A DNA stretch of 6,679 bases from DATAEU01 sp046735355 (GTDB taxonomy: Bacteria; Actinomycetota; UBA4738; HRBIN12). Position numbers and translations under genes: made by a program. The stretch covers positions 1-6,679 of the forward strand of contig JBKPTC010000140.1 in assembly GCA_046735355.1 (NCBI GenBank), written 5' to 3'. Below the pieces are notes generated by a model. The model saw only the letters and a list, made by a program, of their open reading frames with translations. It was not told where the DNA came from and ran no database searches. Below are positions 1 through 5,197 of the stretch, one piece after another. How positions within the stretch are numbered: position 1 is the stretch's first letter; each line of letters opens with the position of its first letter.

Positions 1-1562
1 GGCACCGAAGGGGCAGGCGCCGCACCCGCGGACGGCGCAACCCCCGCCATGGGGTCGCGCCGCGGATCGCGCGGGAGTGTGACGACGAAGCGCGATCCAC
101 TGCCGAGCCGGCTCTCGACGGTCACGCTGCCCCGGTGCATATCGACGATCGACCGCACGATCGCAAGGCCCAGCCCGCTGCCGCTGCCGCGTGCCTCGTT
201 GGCGAGCGAACCGCGGTAGAAGCGGTCGAAGATGCGCGGCAGCTCGGCCGCGTCGATGCCGACGCCCGTGTCGACGACGTTGATTTCGGCGCCCTCGTCC
301 GTCGGGCGCAGCGCGACGCCGACAGAACCGCCGGGCGACGTGAACTTGATCGCGTTGCCGACGAGATTGCCGACGACCTGGGCGATCCGCTGCGGATCGT
401 GTCGGATCCGGAGCGGACGATCCGGCGCATCGAGCGTCAGCGCGATGCCGCGCCGCCGAGCCGCGGGCTGCGCCTGCTCGACGGCCGACTGCACCGCGGC
501 ACGAAGATCGTCCGGGCGCAGGTCGAGCATCACGAGGCCGCTGTCGAGCTTCGACAGCTCGAGCAGGTTCTGAGCCAGCCAGTCGAGCCGCTCGATCTGC
601 TGCGCGCTCGACTCGAGGAACTCTGCCCGCGCCTCCGGATCGTCGGCTGCCTGCTCGCGGAGCAGCTCGTTGAACGTGCGGAGCGCGGCGATGGGCGTCC
701 GAAGCTCGTGCGACACATCGGCCAGGAAGTCGCGGCTCCGGTCGCGATCGCGGCGGATGATGTCGATGCTCTGCTCGAGCCGCTCGGCCATCGCGTTGAA
801 CTGCACGGCGAGCTCCGTGAGCTCGGCCGCGCCGGTGACCTGCGCCGGCGGCACGCGGCGCGTCAGGTCGCCCTCGGCGAGCGCGCTCGTAGCGTCGGTC
901 AGCCGCCGCAGTGGTGTCGTGAAGCGGCGCGCGAGTCCGGCCGCGACGATGACCGCCAGACCGAGCGCGAAGAGCGCGGTCGCGGCGAGCAACCCGGCCA
1001 CGTTCGACATCGCGGATGCGCGGAATGTGTACGGATCCGACAGGGTGACCTGCACCGCGAACGGAAAGAAGCCCTGGACGGGGAATACGACGGGGTCGGC
1101 CGAAAGCTCCTCGCGCGCCTGCCCGGGCAACGGTTCGGCCTGCAGGGCGAGGTCGATTCGGCCGTTCGGCGATGCGACGAAGCGCCCACCCGGGGTTTGT
1201 GTACCGAACTGGATCGAGACGTTGGCCTGGCCGAGCAGGTCCGCCATCACGATCCGCTGCGTCGGCGTGTCGAGCACCGCGATGGCGGCGGGGTTCGTCA
1301 CGTTGTCGCCGTCGACGATCGGCCGCAGCCCGACGCCGGTACGCACGTTGCTGGCGACGTATGTGGCGATGGTCCGGGTGCGGTTCGACAAGTCGGCACG
1401 CTGCTCGCGAGCGAAATAGTCGTCCAGCCGATTGAGCACGAGGAACGACACGAGCAGCAGCGTGAGTGCCACGACGGCGACGAACGCCAGCGTCAGCCGG
1501 GCCTGGAATCGGTGCGGCGCGAGCGCCCGGATTCGGGCGATGAGGTCGCTGATGCCGCTCAC
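1..1562 (-). CDS. Two-component sensor histidine kinase, membrane-bound, HAMP-HisKA-HATPase_c (C-terminus cut by window edge)
   Basis: This is an inner-membrane sensor kinase that should autophosphorylate on His and pass the phosphate to the regulator encoded just upstream. About 520 residues are visible and the frame is open to base 1, so the stop lies outside the window. Order of parts: TM1 at about 24-44, an extracytoplasmic sensor region of about 140 residues (47-185) that I cannot assign to a named domain, TM2 at about 187-210, HAMP at about 210-263, and the HisKA H-box SHELRTP with phosphoacceptor His285. The HATPase_c domain follows with N-box NLVGNAIKFT (399-408), G1 DTGVGI (431-436), F-box FDRFYR (445-450) and G2 GSGLGLAI (461-468), so all catalytic boxes are intact. 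After the usual kinase end (about 497) comes an Ala/Pro-rich tail still open at the edge. I chose the GTG at 1562 because it lies 16 bp after the regulator's stop and has an AAGG 8 nt upstream. The stimulus cannot be read from the sequence. Confidence 0.95.
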   Translation of the reverse strand, partial: MSGISDLIARIRALAPHRFQARLTLAFVAVVALTLLLVSFLVLNRLDDYFAREQRADLSNRTRTIATYVASNVRTGVGLRPIVDGDNVTNPAAIAVLDTPTQRIVMADLLGQANVSIQFGTQTPGGRFVASPNGRIDLALQAEPLPGQAREELSADPVVFPVQGFFPFAVQVTLSDPYTFRASAMSNVAGLLAATALFALGLAVIVAAGLARRFTTPLRRLTDATSALAEGDLTRRVPPAQVTGAAELTELAVQFNAMAERLEQSIDIIRRDRDRSRDFLADVSHELRTPIAALRTFNELLREQAADDPEARAEFLESSAQQIERLDWLAQNLLELSKLDSGLVMLDLRPDDLRAAVQSAVEQAQPAARRRGIALTLDAPDRPLRIRHDPQRIAQVVGNLVGNAIKFTSPGGSVGVALRPTDEGAEINVVDTGVGIDAAELPRIFDRFYRGSLANEARGSGSGLGLAIVRSIVDMHRGSVTVESRLGSGSRFVVTLPRDPRRDPMAGVAPSAGAAPAPSV

Positions 1563-1570
1563 GTCGCCGG

Positions 1571-1574
1571 CCTT
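1571..1574 (-). promoter_or_regulatory. Ribosome binding site of the histidine kinase
   Basis: On the minus strand an AAGG lies 8 nt before the GTG at 1562, inside the 16-bp gap after the regulator's stop codon. It supports the GTG start and translation from a bicistronic regulator-kinase mRNA. The match is short, so it is only modest evidence. Confidence 0.5.
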
Positions 1575-1578
1575 GCGA

Positions 1579-2277
1579 TCAGCGTTCGGCGAACGCGTAG
1601 CCGACGCCGCGCACGGTCAGCACGAACGACGGCACCGCCGGGTCGTCCTCGATCTTGTCACGGAGGTGGCTGACGTGGACGTTGATCGTCTTCTCGTCCT
1701 GGTCGAGCGCCTCGTAGTCGCGCAGCAGCTCGAGCAGCTCGGATCGCGTGTAGACGCGCCCGGGCCGGCTGGCGAGGTGCCGGAGGATCTCGAATTCGGT
1801 CGGCGTCAGCGCGATTCGGCGTTGCCCGCGCTGCACGCGCCGGCGCTCGAGGTCGATCACGAGGTCCTGGTGCCGGATCACGCGCCCGCCGGCGGCATCG
1901 GCAAGGTCACCGTAGGCACGGCGCAGGAGTGCCTTGATGCGGCTCATCAGCTCGCGCAGCCCGAATGGCTTCGTGAGGTAGTCGTCGGCGCCCAGCTCCA
2001 GCCCGATGACCTTGTCGACCTCGTCGTCGCGTGCCGTCAGCACGAGCACCGGCGCCTTGGAGCCCGTAGCGCGGAGCCTTCTCAGGACCTCGAAGCCGTC
2101 GATGCCGGGCAGCCGAACGTCGAGCACGACGAGGTCCGGCGCCTGGGTTGTCGCGAAGTCCAGGCCCTCTTCGCCGGATCGGGCGACGGCGACCTGGTAG
2201 CCCTCCTGCTGGAGCGCGTACTGGATGCCCCGGGCGACCGCGAACTCGTCCTCGACGATCAGGATCGTGGCCGACAC
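1579..2277 (-). CDS. OmpR/PhoB-family DNA-binding response regulator
   Basis: This 232-residue cytoplasmic transcription factor is activated by phosphorylation, most likely by the kinase encoded 16 bp downstream on the same strand. The receiver domain spans about 4-117, with acidic pocket Glu9/Asp10, phosphoacceptor Asp53 (in VLDVRLPGIDG), switch Thr81 and conserved Lys103 (LTKPF), so all key residues are present. A short linker leads to the winged-helix DNA-binding domain at about 134-231, including LTPTEFEIL, the recognition-helix region TINVHVSHLRDKI and the terminal wing VRGVGYAF. Length and architecture are normal for the family. The start is GTG; the next in-frame upstream codons include a TAG (2287-2289 on the plus strand), so the gene cannot begin further upstream. 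There is no ribosome binding site, but a -10-like box lies 6 nt upstream, which fits a leaderless mRNA. Target genes are unknown; family members often autoregulate. Confidence 0.97.
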   Translation of the reverse strand: MSATILIVEDEFAVARGIQYALQQEGYQVAVARSGEEGLDFATTQAPDLVVLDVRLPGIDGFEVLRRLRATGSKAPVLVLTARDDEVDKVIGLELGADDYLTKPFGLRELMSRIKALLRRAYGDLADAAGGRVIRHQDLVIDLERRRVQRGQRRIALTPTEFEILRHLASRPGRVYTRSELLELLRDYEALDQDEKTINVHVSHLRDKIEDDPAVPSFVLTVRGVGYAFAER

Positions 2278-2283
2278 GGGCCG

Positions 2284-2289
2284 ATGCTA
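2284..2289 (-). promoter_or_regulatory. Candidate -10 box of the response regulator operon (leaderless start)
   Basis: On the minus strand the hexamer TAGCAT (4 of 6 to TATAAT) ends 6 nt before the GTG start at 2277. That would put the transcription start at or next to the GTG, giving an mRNA with no 5' leader. This agrees with the lack of a Shine-Dalgarno sequence close to the start: the nearest GGAG is about 19 nt away and would be upstream of the transcript. No good -35 hexamer is visible 16-18 bp upstream. Confidence 0.45.
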
Positions 2290-2321
2290 CACCGGGCTCC
2301 GTCGGCCCCGGTTCCGCGATC

Positions 2322-2339
2322 ACCGGACCCGCGTCCGGT
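2322..2339. promoter_or_regulatory. Perfect 7-bp inverted repeat in the divergent promoter region (candidate operator)
   Basis: ACCGGAC and GTCCGGT are perfect reverse complements separated by CCGC, giving an 18-bp dyad between the regulator and bL25 genes. It lies about 45-62 bp upstream of the inferred regulator start and touches the position where a bL25 -35 box would be (2339-2344). Nearby, CCGGTTCCG (2308-2316) and CCGGTTCGG (2335-2343) form an 8-of-9 direct repeat with starts 27 bp apart. The layout suits a protein-binding site, possibly for the adjacent regulator, but binding is inferred only. G+C-rich DNA yields such dyads by chance more often than average DNA does. Confidence 0.4.
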
Positions 2340-2362
2340 TCGGCCGTGCAGCGGTCGTGTGG

Positions 2363-2368
2363 TAGGTT
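2363..2368 (+). promoter_or_regulatory. Candidate -10 box of the bL25 gene
   Basis: TAGGTT sits in an AT-richer patch (2361-2370) of an otherwise GC-rich gap and matches the TANNNT pattern common in high-GC bacteria. A weak -35 candidate, TTCGGC (2339-2344), lies 18 bp upstream. Transcription from here would give a leader of roughly 70 nt, which includes a small hairpin (GCCC-TTC-GGGC, about 2376-2386) and a ribosome binding site before the ATG at 2448. Confidence 0.45.
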
Positions 2369-2447
2369 ATCGGGGCCCTTCGGGCGCCAGGCAGCCGAAC
2401 GAGCCGCCGAGTCGCAGCCCGCGAGCGCAATCGAGGTCCAACTCCAG

Positions 2448-3137
2448 ATGCCGAACGCCCGCCCGACGCTGGCTGCGCAGGAGCGCCAGACCATCGGCAA
2501 GGCCGTCGCCAAGCTGCGGCGCGACGGCCGGCTGCCCGCCGTCGTCTATGGCCACGGCGTCGAATCGTCGAACCTGACCCTCGATGCGCACGAGTTCGAT
2601 CTGCTGCGCCGGCACGTTGGCGCGAACGAGCTGGTCGACCTGTCCGTCGCCGGCAAGAAGTCCAACCCGGTCCTGATCCACGACGTGCAGGTTCATCCCG
2701 TCAACCGTCGGCCGCTCCACGTCGACCTGTTCCTCGTCCGGATGACCGAGGAGCTCATCGTCGACGTGCCGCTGCAGCCCACCGGCGACTCGGAGGCGGT
2801 CCGCGTCCAGGGCGGGACGCTCCTCCACGCGCTGGAGCAAGTGCGTGTCCGCGCGCTGCCAGATCACCTGCCCCGCCGGATCGAATACCCGATCGACTCC
2901 CTGACCGACTTCGAGGCGACCATCCACGTTCGCGATCTCGCGATCCCGCCGGACGTCACGCTGCTGACCGAGCCCGACGAGCTCGTTGCGCGCGTCCTGC
3001 CGCCGCGCGTCGAGGAAGCCGCGGCGCCGGCGGCGGAAGCCGCGCCGGAAGGCGCCGAGGGTGCGGCGCCGGCCGAGGGCGGAGCCGAAGGCCAGGGTCA
3101 GGCGGCCGGCAGCTCCGCGGAGAAGCCCGAGAGCTAG
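2448..3137 (+). CDS. rplY: 50S ribosomal protein bL25, long CTC/TL5 form
   Basis: The 229-residue product is the long, two-domain bL25 (CTC/TL5 type), which binds 5S rRNA in the central protuberance of the large subunit. Residues 1 to about 93 form the 5S-rRNA-binding domain, with the hallmarks TIGKAVAKLRRDGRLPAVVYG (15-35) and HPVNRRPLHVDLFLVRM (83-99). Residues about 100-186 are the C-terminal beta domain (DVPLQPTGDSEAVRVQGG, IPPDVTLL, then VARVLPP). The last 42 residues are a low-complexity Ala/Glu/Gly/Pro tail, common in long bL25 proteins and probably disordered. I chose the ATG at 2448 because the product starts where homologues do and a GAGG (2433-2436) lies 11 nt upstream. The frame stays open well upstream, but that stretch lies over the promoter and the regulator gene. 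The gene is alone in its transcription unit and faces the methyltransferase gene with one base between stop codons. In some bacteria this protein is stress-induced (Ctc); nothing here shows that. Confidence 0.96.
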   Translation: MPNARPTLAAQERQTIGKAVAKLRRDGRLPAVVYGHGVESSNLTLDAHEFDLLRRHVGANELVDLSVAGKKSNPVLIHDVQVHPVNRRPLHVDLFLVRMTEELIVDVPLQPTGDSEAVRVQGGTLLHALEQVRVRALPDHLPRRIEYPIDSLTDFEATIHVRDLAIPPDVTLLTEPDELVARVLPPRVEEAAAPAAEAAPEGAEGAAPAEGGAEGQGQAAGSSAEKPES

Positions 3138-3138
3138 C

Positions 3139-3960
3139 TCACGAACGCGTGCCGCTGACGCGCACGACGGGGAGTCGAAGATCAAACGCGCTGGCGGGCA
3201 GCCGGGACAGCCGCCGGCGGAGGTCGCGCCGCAGATCGTCGCGCTCGTCCGGCTCGAGTGATGCGAAGGTGTCCTCCTCGTCGAACTCCTCGAGGAACTT
3301 CTCGTACTCGAGGGAGTTGAAGCGATGAACCAGCTCCTCGGTGTCGCCGGTCACGCCGCGGAACCCGGCGCGGCGTAACTCGTTGATCGCGGCGTTCAGC
3401 GATGCGTAATCACCGCGTCGCCCTTCCGGCTCGCGGCCGCCGATCCCGATCTTCTCGAGCGCCGCGTCGAACTCGACATCCGGCGCGAACACGCGATCGC
3501 CCACCATCCACGTCACGTGCGCGAAGCCTCCGCCGGTACGTAGCACGCGCCGGACGTCACGCAGCACAGCGCTGCGACTCGGGACCAGCTGCAGCACGAA
3601 CGACGACATAGCCGCATCGAAGTAGTCGGGGCCGAACGGCAGCTCGTGGGCGAACGCGACACGGACCTCGAAGCGCCGCCGGTCGCGTGGCCCCAACGCC
3701 CGGTCCGCCTCGGCGCGCGCCGCCTGTGCCATGCCCCGCGATGCATCGATGCCGGCGACGCGGACCCGTGGCCAGCGCTTGATCGCGGCAATGGCGAGTG
3801 TCGCCGTCCCCGTGCCGACGTCGAGGATGTGCGCGTTCGTGCCCTCCACCGTCGCGGCGATCCGGTCCAGCACCGTCACCGCGGTCGGTCGCAGCACCGG
3901 CGCCCACCAGCGGCCATAGCCGCGCGCGATCGTGTCGTAGCGATTCGCCTGTTCGGTCAC
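3139..3960 (-). CDS. Class I SAM-dependent methyltransferase (Methyltransf_11/UbiE-like fold), substrate unknown
   Basis: This 273-residue, probably cytoplasmic enzyme should transfer a methyl group from S-adenosylmethionine. The Rossmann-type SAM site is clear: motif I ILDVGTGTATLAIA (45-58), acidic residue Asp72 at the end of strand 2 (VAGIDASRGM), motif II-like DYFDAAMSSFVLQLVP (112-127) and motif III RVLRTGGGFAHVTW (138-151). The opening YDTIARGYGRWWAPVLRP and the ending LRLPVVRVSGTR are typical of a broad, poorly characterised family of small-molecule methyltransferases. An acidic helical segment (about 208-243) probably forms a substrate lid. The GTG start at 3960 fits the N-terminal pattern, but no clear ribosome binding site or -10 box lies next to it. 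The gene follows the DUF4349 gene on the same strand after a 128-bp repeat-bearing gap, so co-transcription is possible. A quinone, lipid or other acceptor cannot be chosen from sequence alone. Confidence 0.9.
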   Translation of the reverse strand: MTEQANRYDTIARGYGRWWAPVLRPTAVTVLDRIAATVEGTNAHILDVGTGTATLAIAAIKRWPRVRVAGIDASRGMAQAARAEADRALGPRDRRRFEVRVAFAHELPFGPDYFDAAMSSFVLQLVPSRSAVLRDVRRVLRTGGGFAHVTWMVGDRVFAPDVEFDAALEKIGIGGREPEGRRGDYASLNAAINELRRAGFRGVTGDTEELVHRFNSLEYEKFLEEFDEEDTFASLEPDERDDLRRDLRRRLSRLPASAFDLRLPVVRVSGTRS

Positions 3961-3995
3961 GCCGTCATCGTGCCAGCCGCGCGCGACCGGCGACA

Positions 3996-4079
3996 GCCGA
4001 ACCCGAAGTTCGCCGGCCGAACCGCAACTTCAGACGGCCGACCCGGAAGTTCGGACGGCCGAACCCGATTGAGGGTGCG
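3996..4079. repeat. Degenerate 21-bp tandem repeat, three units plus a partial fourth
   Basis: Four blocks each begin with GCCGA(A)CC: 3996-4015, 4016-4036, 4037-4057 and the diverging 4058-4079. The first three share a core close to CCGAAGTTC (unit 2 reads CGCAACTTC) and end in CG, with a 20-21 bp period. A further CCCGAAGTC at 4082-4090 at the end of the DUF4349 gene may be a decayed relative. The 21-bp period, two helical turns, would place each core on the same DNA face. The repeats fill most of the gap between the DUF4349 stop and the methyltransferase start. Confidence 0.65.
4049..4064 (-). terminator. Hairpin within the repeat region, possible terminator or attenuator after the DUF4349 gene
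   Basis: GTTCGG and CCGAAC are perfect complements around a 4-nt loop, so RNA from either strand can fold a 6-bp stem. On the minus strand it lies about 25 nt after the DUF4349 stop. A related 5-bp stem, GTTCG/CGAAC, lies at 4008-4022. There is no run of U residues, so this would not be a classical intrinsic terminator. It may instead protect an mRNA end or just result from the repeat structure. Confidence 0.25.
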
Positions 4080-4088
4080 GCCCCGAAG

Positions 4089-5051
4089 TCAGGCCGCGGG
4101 GGCCGGAGCCGGCGGTTCGTCCTTTCGAATGACGCCCGTCCGGCGGAGTACGAAGGCGCCGATCGCCACCACGACCGCGATCATCAGCAGGATCGGGAAC
4201 CAGACGATCGCGAACCAGATACCGGCCGAAGTCACCGCCTGCAGGACGTCGACCAGCGACGCCGTGGCCCGGTCGACCTCCTCGCCGGCGTTCCAGCCCT
4301 TTGCGGCTTCGGTAACCGCCTTGACCTCGACCCCGTACGTCACGCTGATCGTGCCGAACGAGGCCTCGTCCGAAAGGTGGCTCCGCTGCGCGTCGAGCTG
4401 CTCGATCTGGCCGCGAACGTTCGACAGCTGGTTCTGCACCTCGATGATGTCGCTGATCTTGGTCGCCTTCTCGGCGATCAGCTGGAAGGCCTTCTCGCTC
4501 GCTCGGAGGTTCGCGATCCGCGCCTCGAGGTCGATGAGCTGGCCGGTCACCTCGACCGAGTTCGTCTGCTCATCGATCAGCTTCCTGGCGACATTCCGGA
4601 TGGCGTCGAGTGAGTCGTCCCAGCGATCGGACGGGATGCGGTACGTGATCTCCGCGACGGATTGATCGCCGGAGTTCGTCTGGCGGGACCCGGCGACATA
4701 GCCGCCCATGGCCCGGATCGCGTCGCGGGCGGTTCGGACGGCGGTGGCGAGGTCGTCGACCTGGAGGCTCATGGTGCCCGTCCGAACGATCTTGGCATCG
4801 TCCCGGAACGCGGCGTTCGAGCCGTTGTCGCCGCCGCCCAGGTTGCCGGTGCCGCCGGCGGACTCGGAGCCGGAACCTAGCCCGTAGGCGGGCGCGGCCG
4901 AACCCGCGGCGGATGCGGCGGCGGGGGCGCCGCCGACGGACGCGCCGACCTTGGAGAGGATCGTGGTCGAGGATCCCGCGCAGGCCGCCGCGACGAGCGC
5001 CGCGAGCGCGCACGCCACGAGGACCCGGTGGGCCGAGATGGTTCGCAACAT
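4089..5051 (-). CDS. DUF4349 domain lipoprotein with C-terminal transmembrane helix
   Basis: The 320-residue envelope protein belongs to the DUF4349 family, whose function is unknown. The N-terminus is a lipoprotein-type signal: basic residues, hydrophobic stretch VLVACALAALVAAA, then Cys24 followed by AGSS. A Gly/Ala/Ser-rich linker runs to about 80. The DUF4349 domain follows (about 84-300) with RTGTMSLQVDDLATAV, GGYVAGSRQT and ITYRIPSDRWDDSL. A predicted coiled coil covers about 170-232 (VEVTGQLIDLEARIANLRA onward), then SFGTISVTY, a single membrane helix at about 278-303, a basic stop-transfer stretch RRTGVIRK and a Pro/Ala tail. I chose the ATG at 5051 because GAGGG lies 6 nt upstream and the signal peptide begins there. 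A GTG at 5156 in the same frame would add 35 unlikely residues before the signal. The gene is divergent from ligC and lies upstream of the methyltransferase. Some relatives are annotated as putative lipoproteins; no role can be inferred here. Confidence 0.92.
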   Translation of the reverse strand: MLRTISAHRVLVACALAALVAAACAGSSTTILSKVGASVGGAPAAASAAGSAAPAYGLGSGSESAGGTGNLGGGDNGSNAAFRDDAKIVRTGTMSLQVDDLATAVRTARDAIRAMGGYVAGSRQTNSGDQSVAEITYRIPSDRWDDSLDAIRNVARKLIDEQTNSVEVTGQLIDLEARIANLRASEKAFQLIAEKATKISDIIEVQNQLSNVRGQIEQLDAQRSHLSDEASFGTISVTYGVEVKAVTEAAKGWNAGEEVDRATASLVDVLQAVTSAGIWFAIVWFPILLMIAVVVAIGAFVLRRTGVIRKDEPPAPAPAA

Positions 5052-5057
5052 CGAACG

Positions 5058-5062
5058 CCCTC
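5058..5062 (-). promoter_or_regulatory. Ribosome binding site deciding the DUF4349 start
   Basis: On the minus strand GAGGG lies 6 nt before the ATG at 5051, a strong site compared with others in this window. It favours this ATG, which opens directly into the lipoprotein signal, over the in-frame GTG at 5156. A 5-bp inverted repeat (GCGCC 5069-5073 and GGCGC 5080-5084) sits just upstream in the leader, but I assign it no role. Confidence 0.65.
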
Positions 5063-5163
5063 GCTGTGGCGCCGTTGGTGGCGCGAGGTCCCCGGGACGC
5101 CGAACCAGGAACAGCGGTTCCGGGCGGTCGTCGCTCTCCCGTATGGGTAAGGCCACGCGAAGG

Positions 5164-5191
5164 TTCAGAGTGCGGGCTGCCCGCCTACACT
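5164..5191 (+). promoter_or_regulatory. Candidate ligC promoter with leaderless start
   Basis: A -10-like TACACT (5186-5191; 4 of 6 to TATAAT) ends exactly 6 nt before the ATG at 5198. A -35-like TTCAGA (5164-5169; 4 of 6 to TTGACA) lies 16 bp upstream. Transcription would begin at or beside the ATG, and there is no Shine-Dalgarno sequence before that ATG, so a leaderless mRNA is the simplest reading. The same spacing occurs at the response regulator gene. Confidence 0.5.
5172..5184. promoter_or_regulatory. Inverted repeat between the putative -35 and -10 of ligC
   Basis: GCGGGC and GCCCGC are perfect complements around a single T, filling most of the spacer of the proposed ligC promoter. 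Outer GAGT (5168-5171) and ACTC (5189-5192) are also complementary, though offset by four bases. A protein bound here would block RNA polymerase, so a repressor site is possible. A 6-bp dyad of pure G/C could equally be chance. Confidence 0.3.
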
Positions 5192-5197
5192 CGCTCG

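Noticed and set aside
135..1673. A 512-codon open frame on the plus strand opposite the histidine kinase
   Set aside because: Its translation is Arg/Asp/Glu/Val-rich with no recognisable motif, while the opposite strand encodes an intact kinase with every catalytic box. Long antisense frames are expected where codon third positions are G or C.
2376..2386. GCCC-TTC-GGGC hairpin in the bL25 leader as a riboswitch or ribosomal-protein autoregulatory structure
   Set aside because: A 4-bp stem with a 3-nt loop is too small to support such a claim, and I recognise no known leader motif.
2148..2447. Upstream extension of the bL25 frame
   Set aside because: It would add 100 residues antisense to the regulator and across the -10 box. 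The bL25 family begins at the ATG at 2448, which has a ribosome binding site.
1432..2577. A 381-codon plus-strand open frame crossing the regulator gene, the divergent gap and the bL25 start
   Set aside because: It overlaps three real elements, has no family resemblance, and runs through the promoter region.
3148..3166. CGTGC/GCACG stem with a 9-nt loop just after the bL25 stop, as a terminator
   Set aside because: The stem is only 5 bp, has no U-tract, and lies inside the methyltransferase coding sequence; likely chance.
2367..3185. A 272-codon minus-strand open frame opposite bL25
   Set aside because: It is low-complexity and Arg/Val/Asp-rich, a mirror of the bL25 coding bias, with no motif.
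3646..4665. A 339-codon plus-strand open frame across the methyltransferase start, the repeats and DUF4349
   Set aside because: It crosses two genes and the repeat region, and its Ser/Arg-rich translation matches nothing I recognise.
5088..5098. GTCCC-C-GGGAC palindrome in the DUF4349/ligC divergent region
   Set aside because: It has only 5-bp G/C-rich arms and no promoter element in a meaningful position, so I treat it as background.
4913..5197. Upstream extension of the ligC frame, and the GTG at 5156 as the DUF4349 start
   Set aside because: Both extensions cover the divergent promoter region and lack family resemblance. The lipoprotein signal with its ribosome binding site and the LigC N-terminus mark the real starts.
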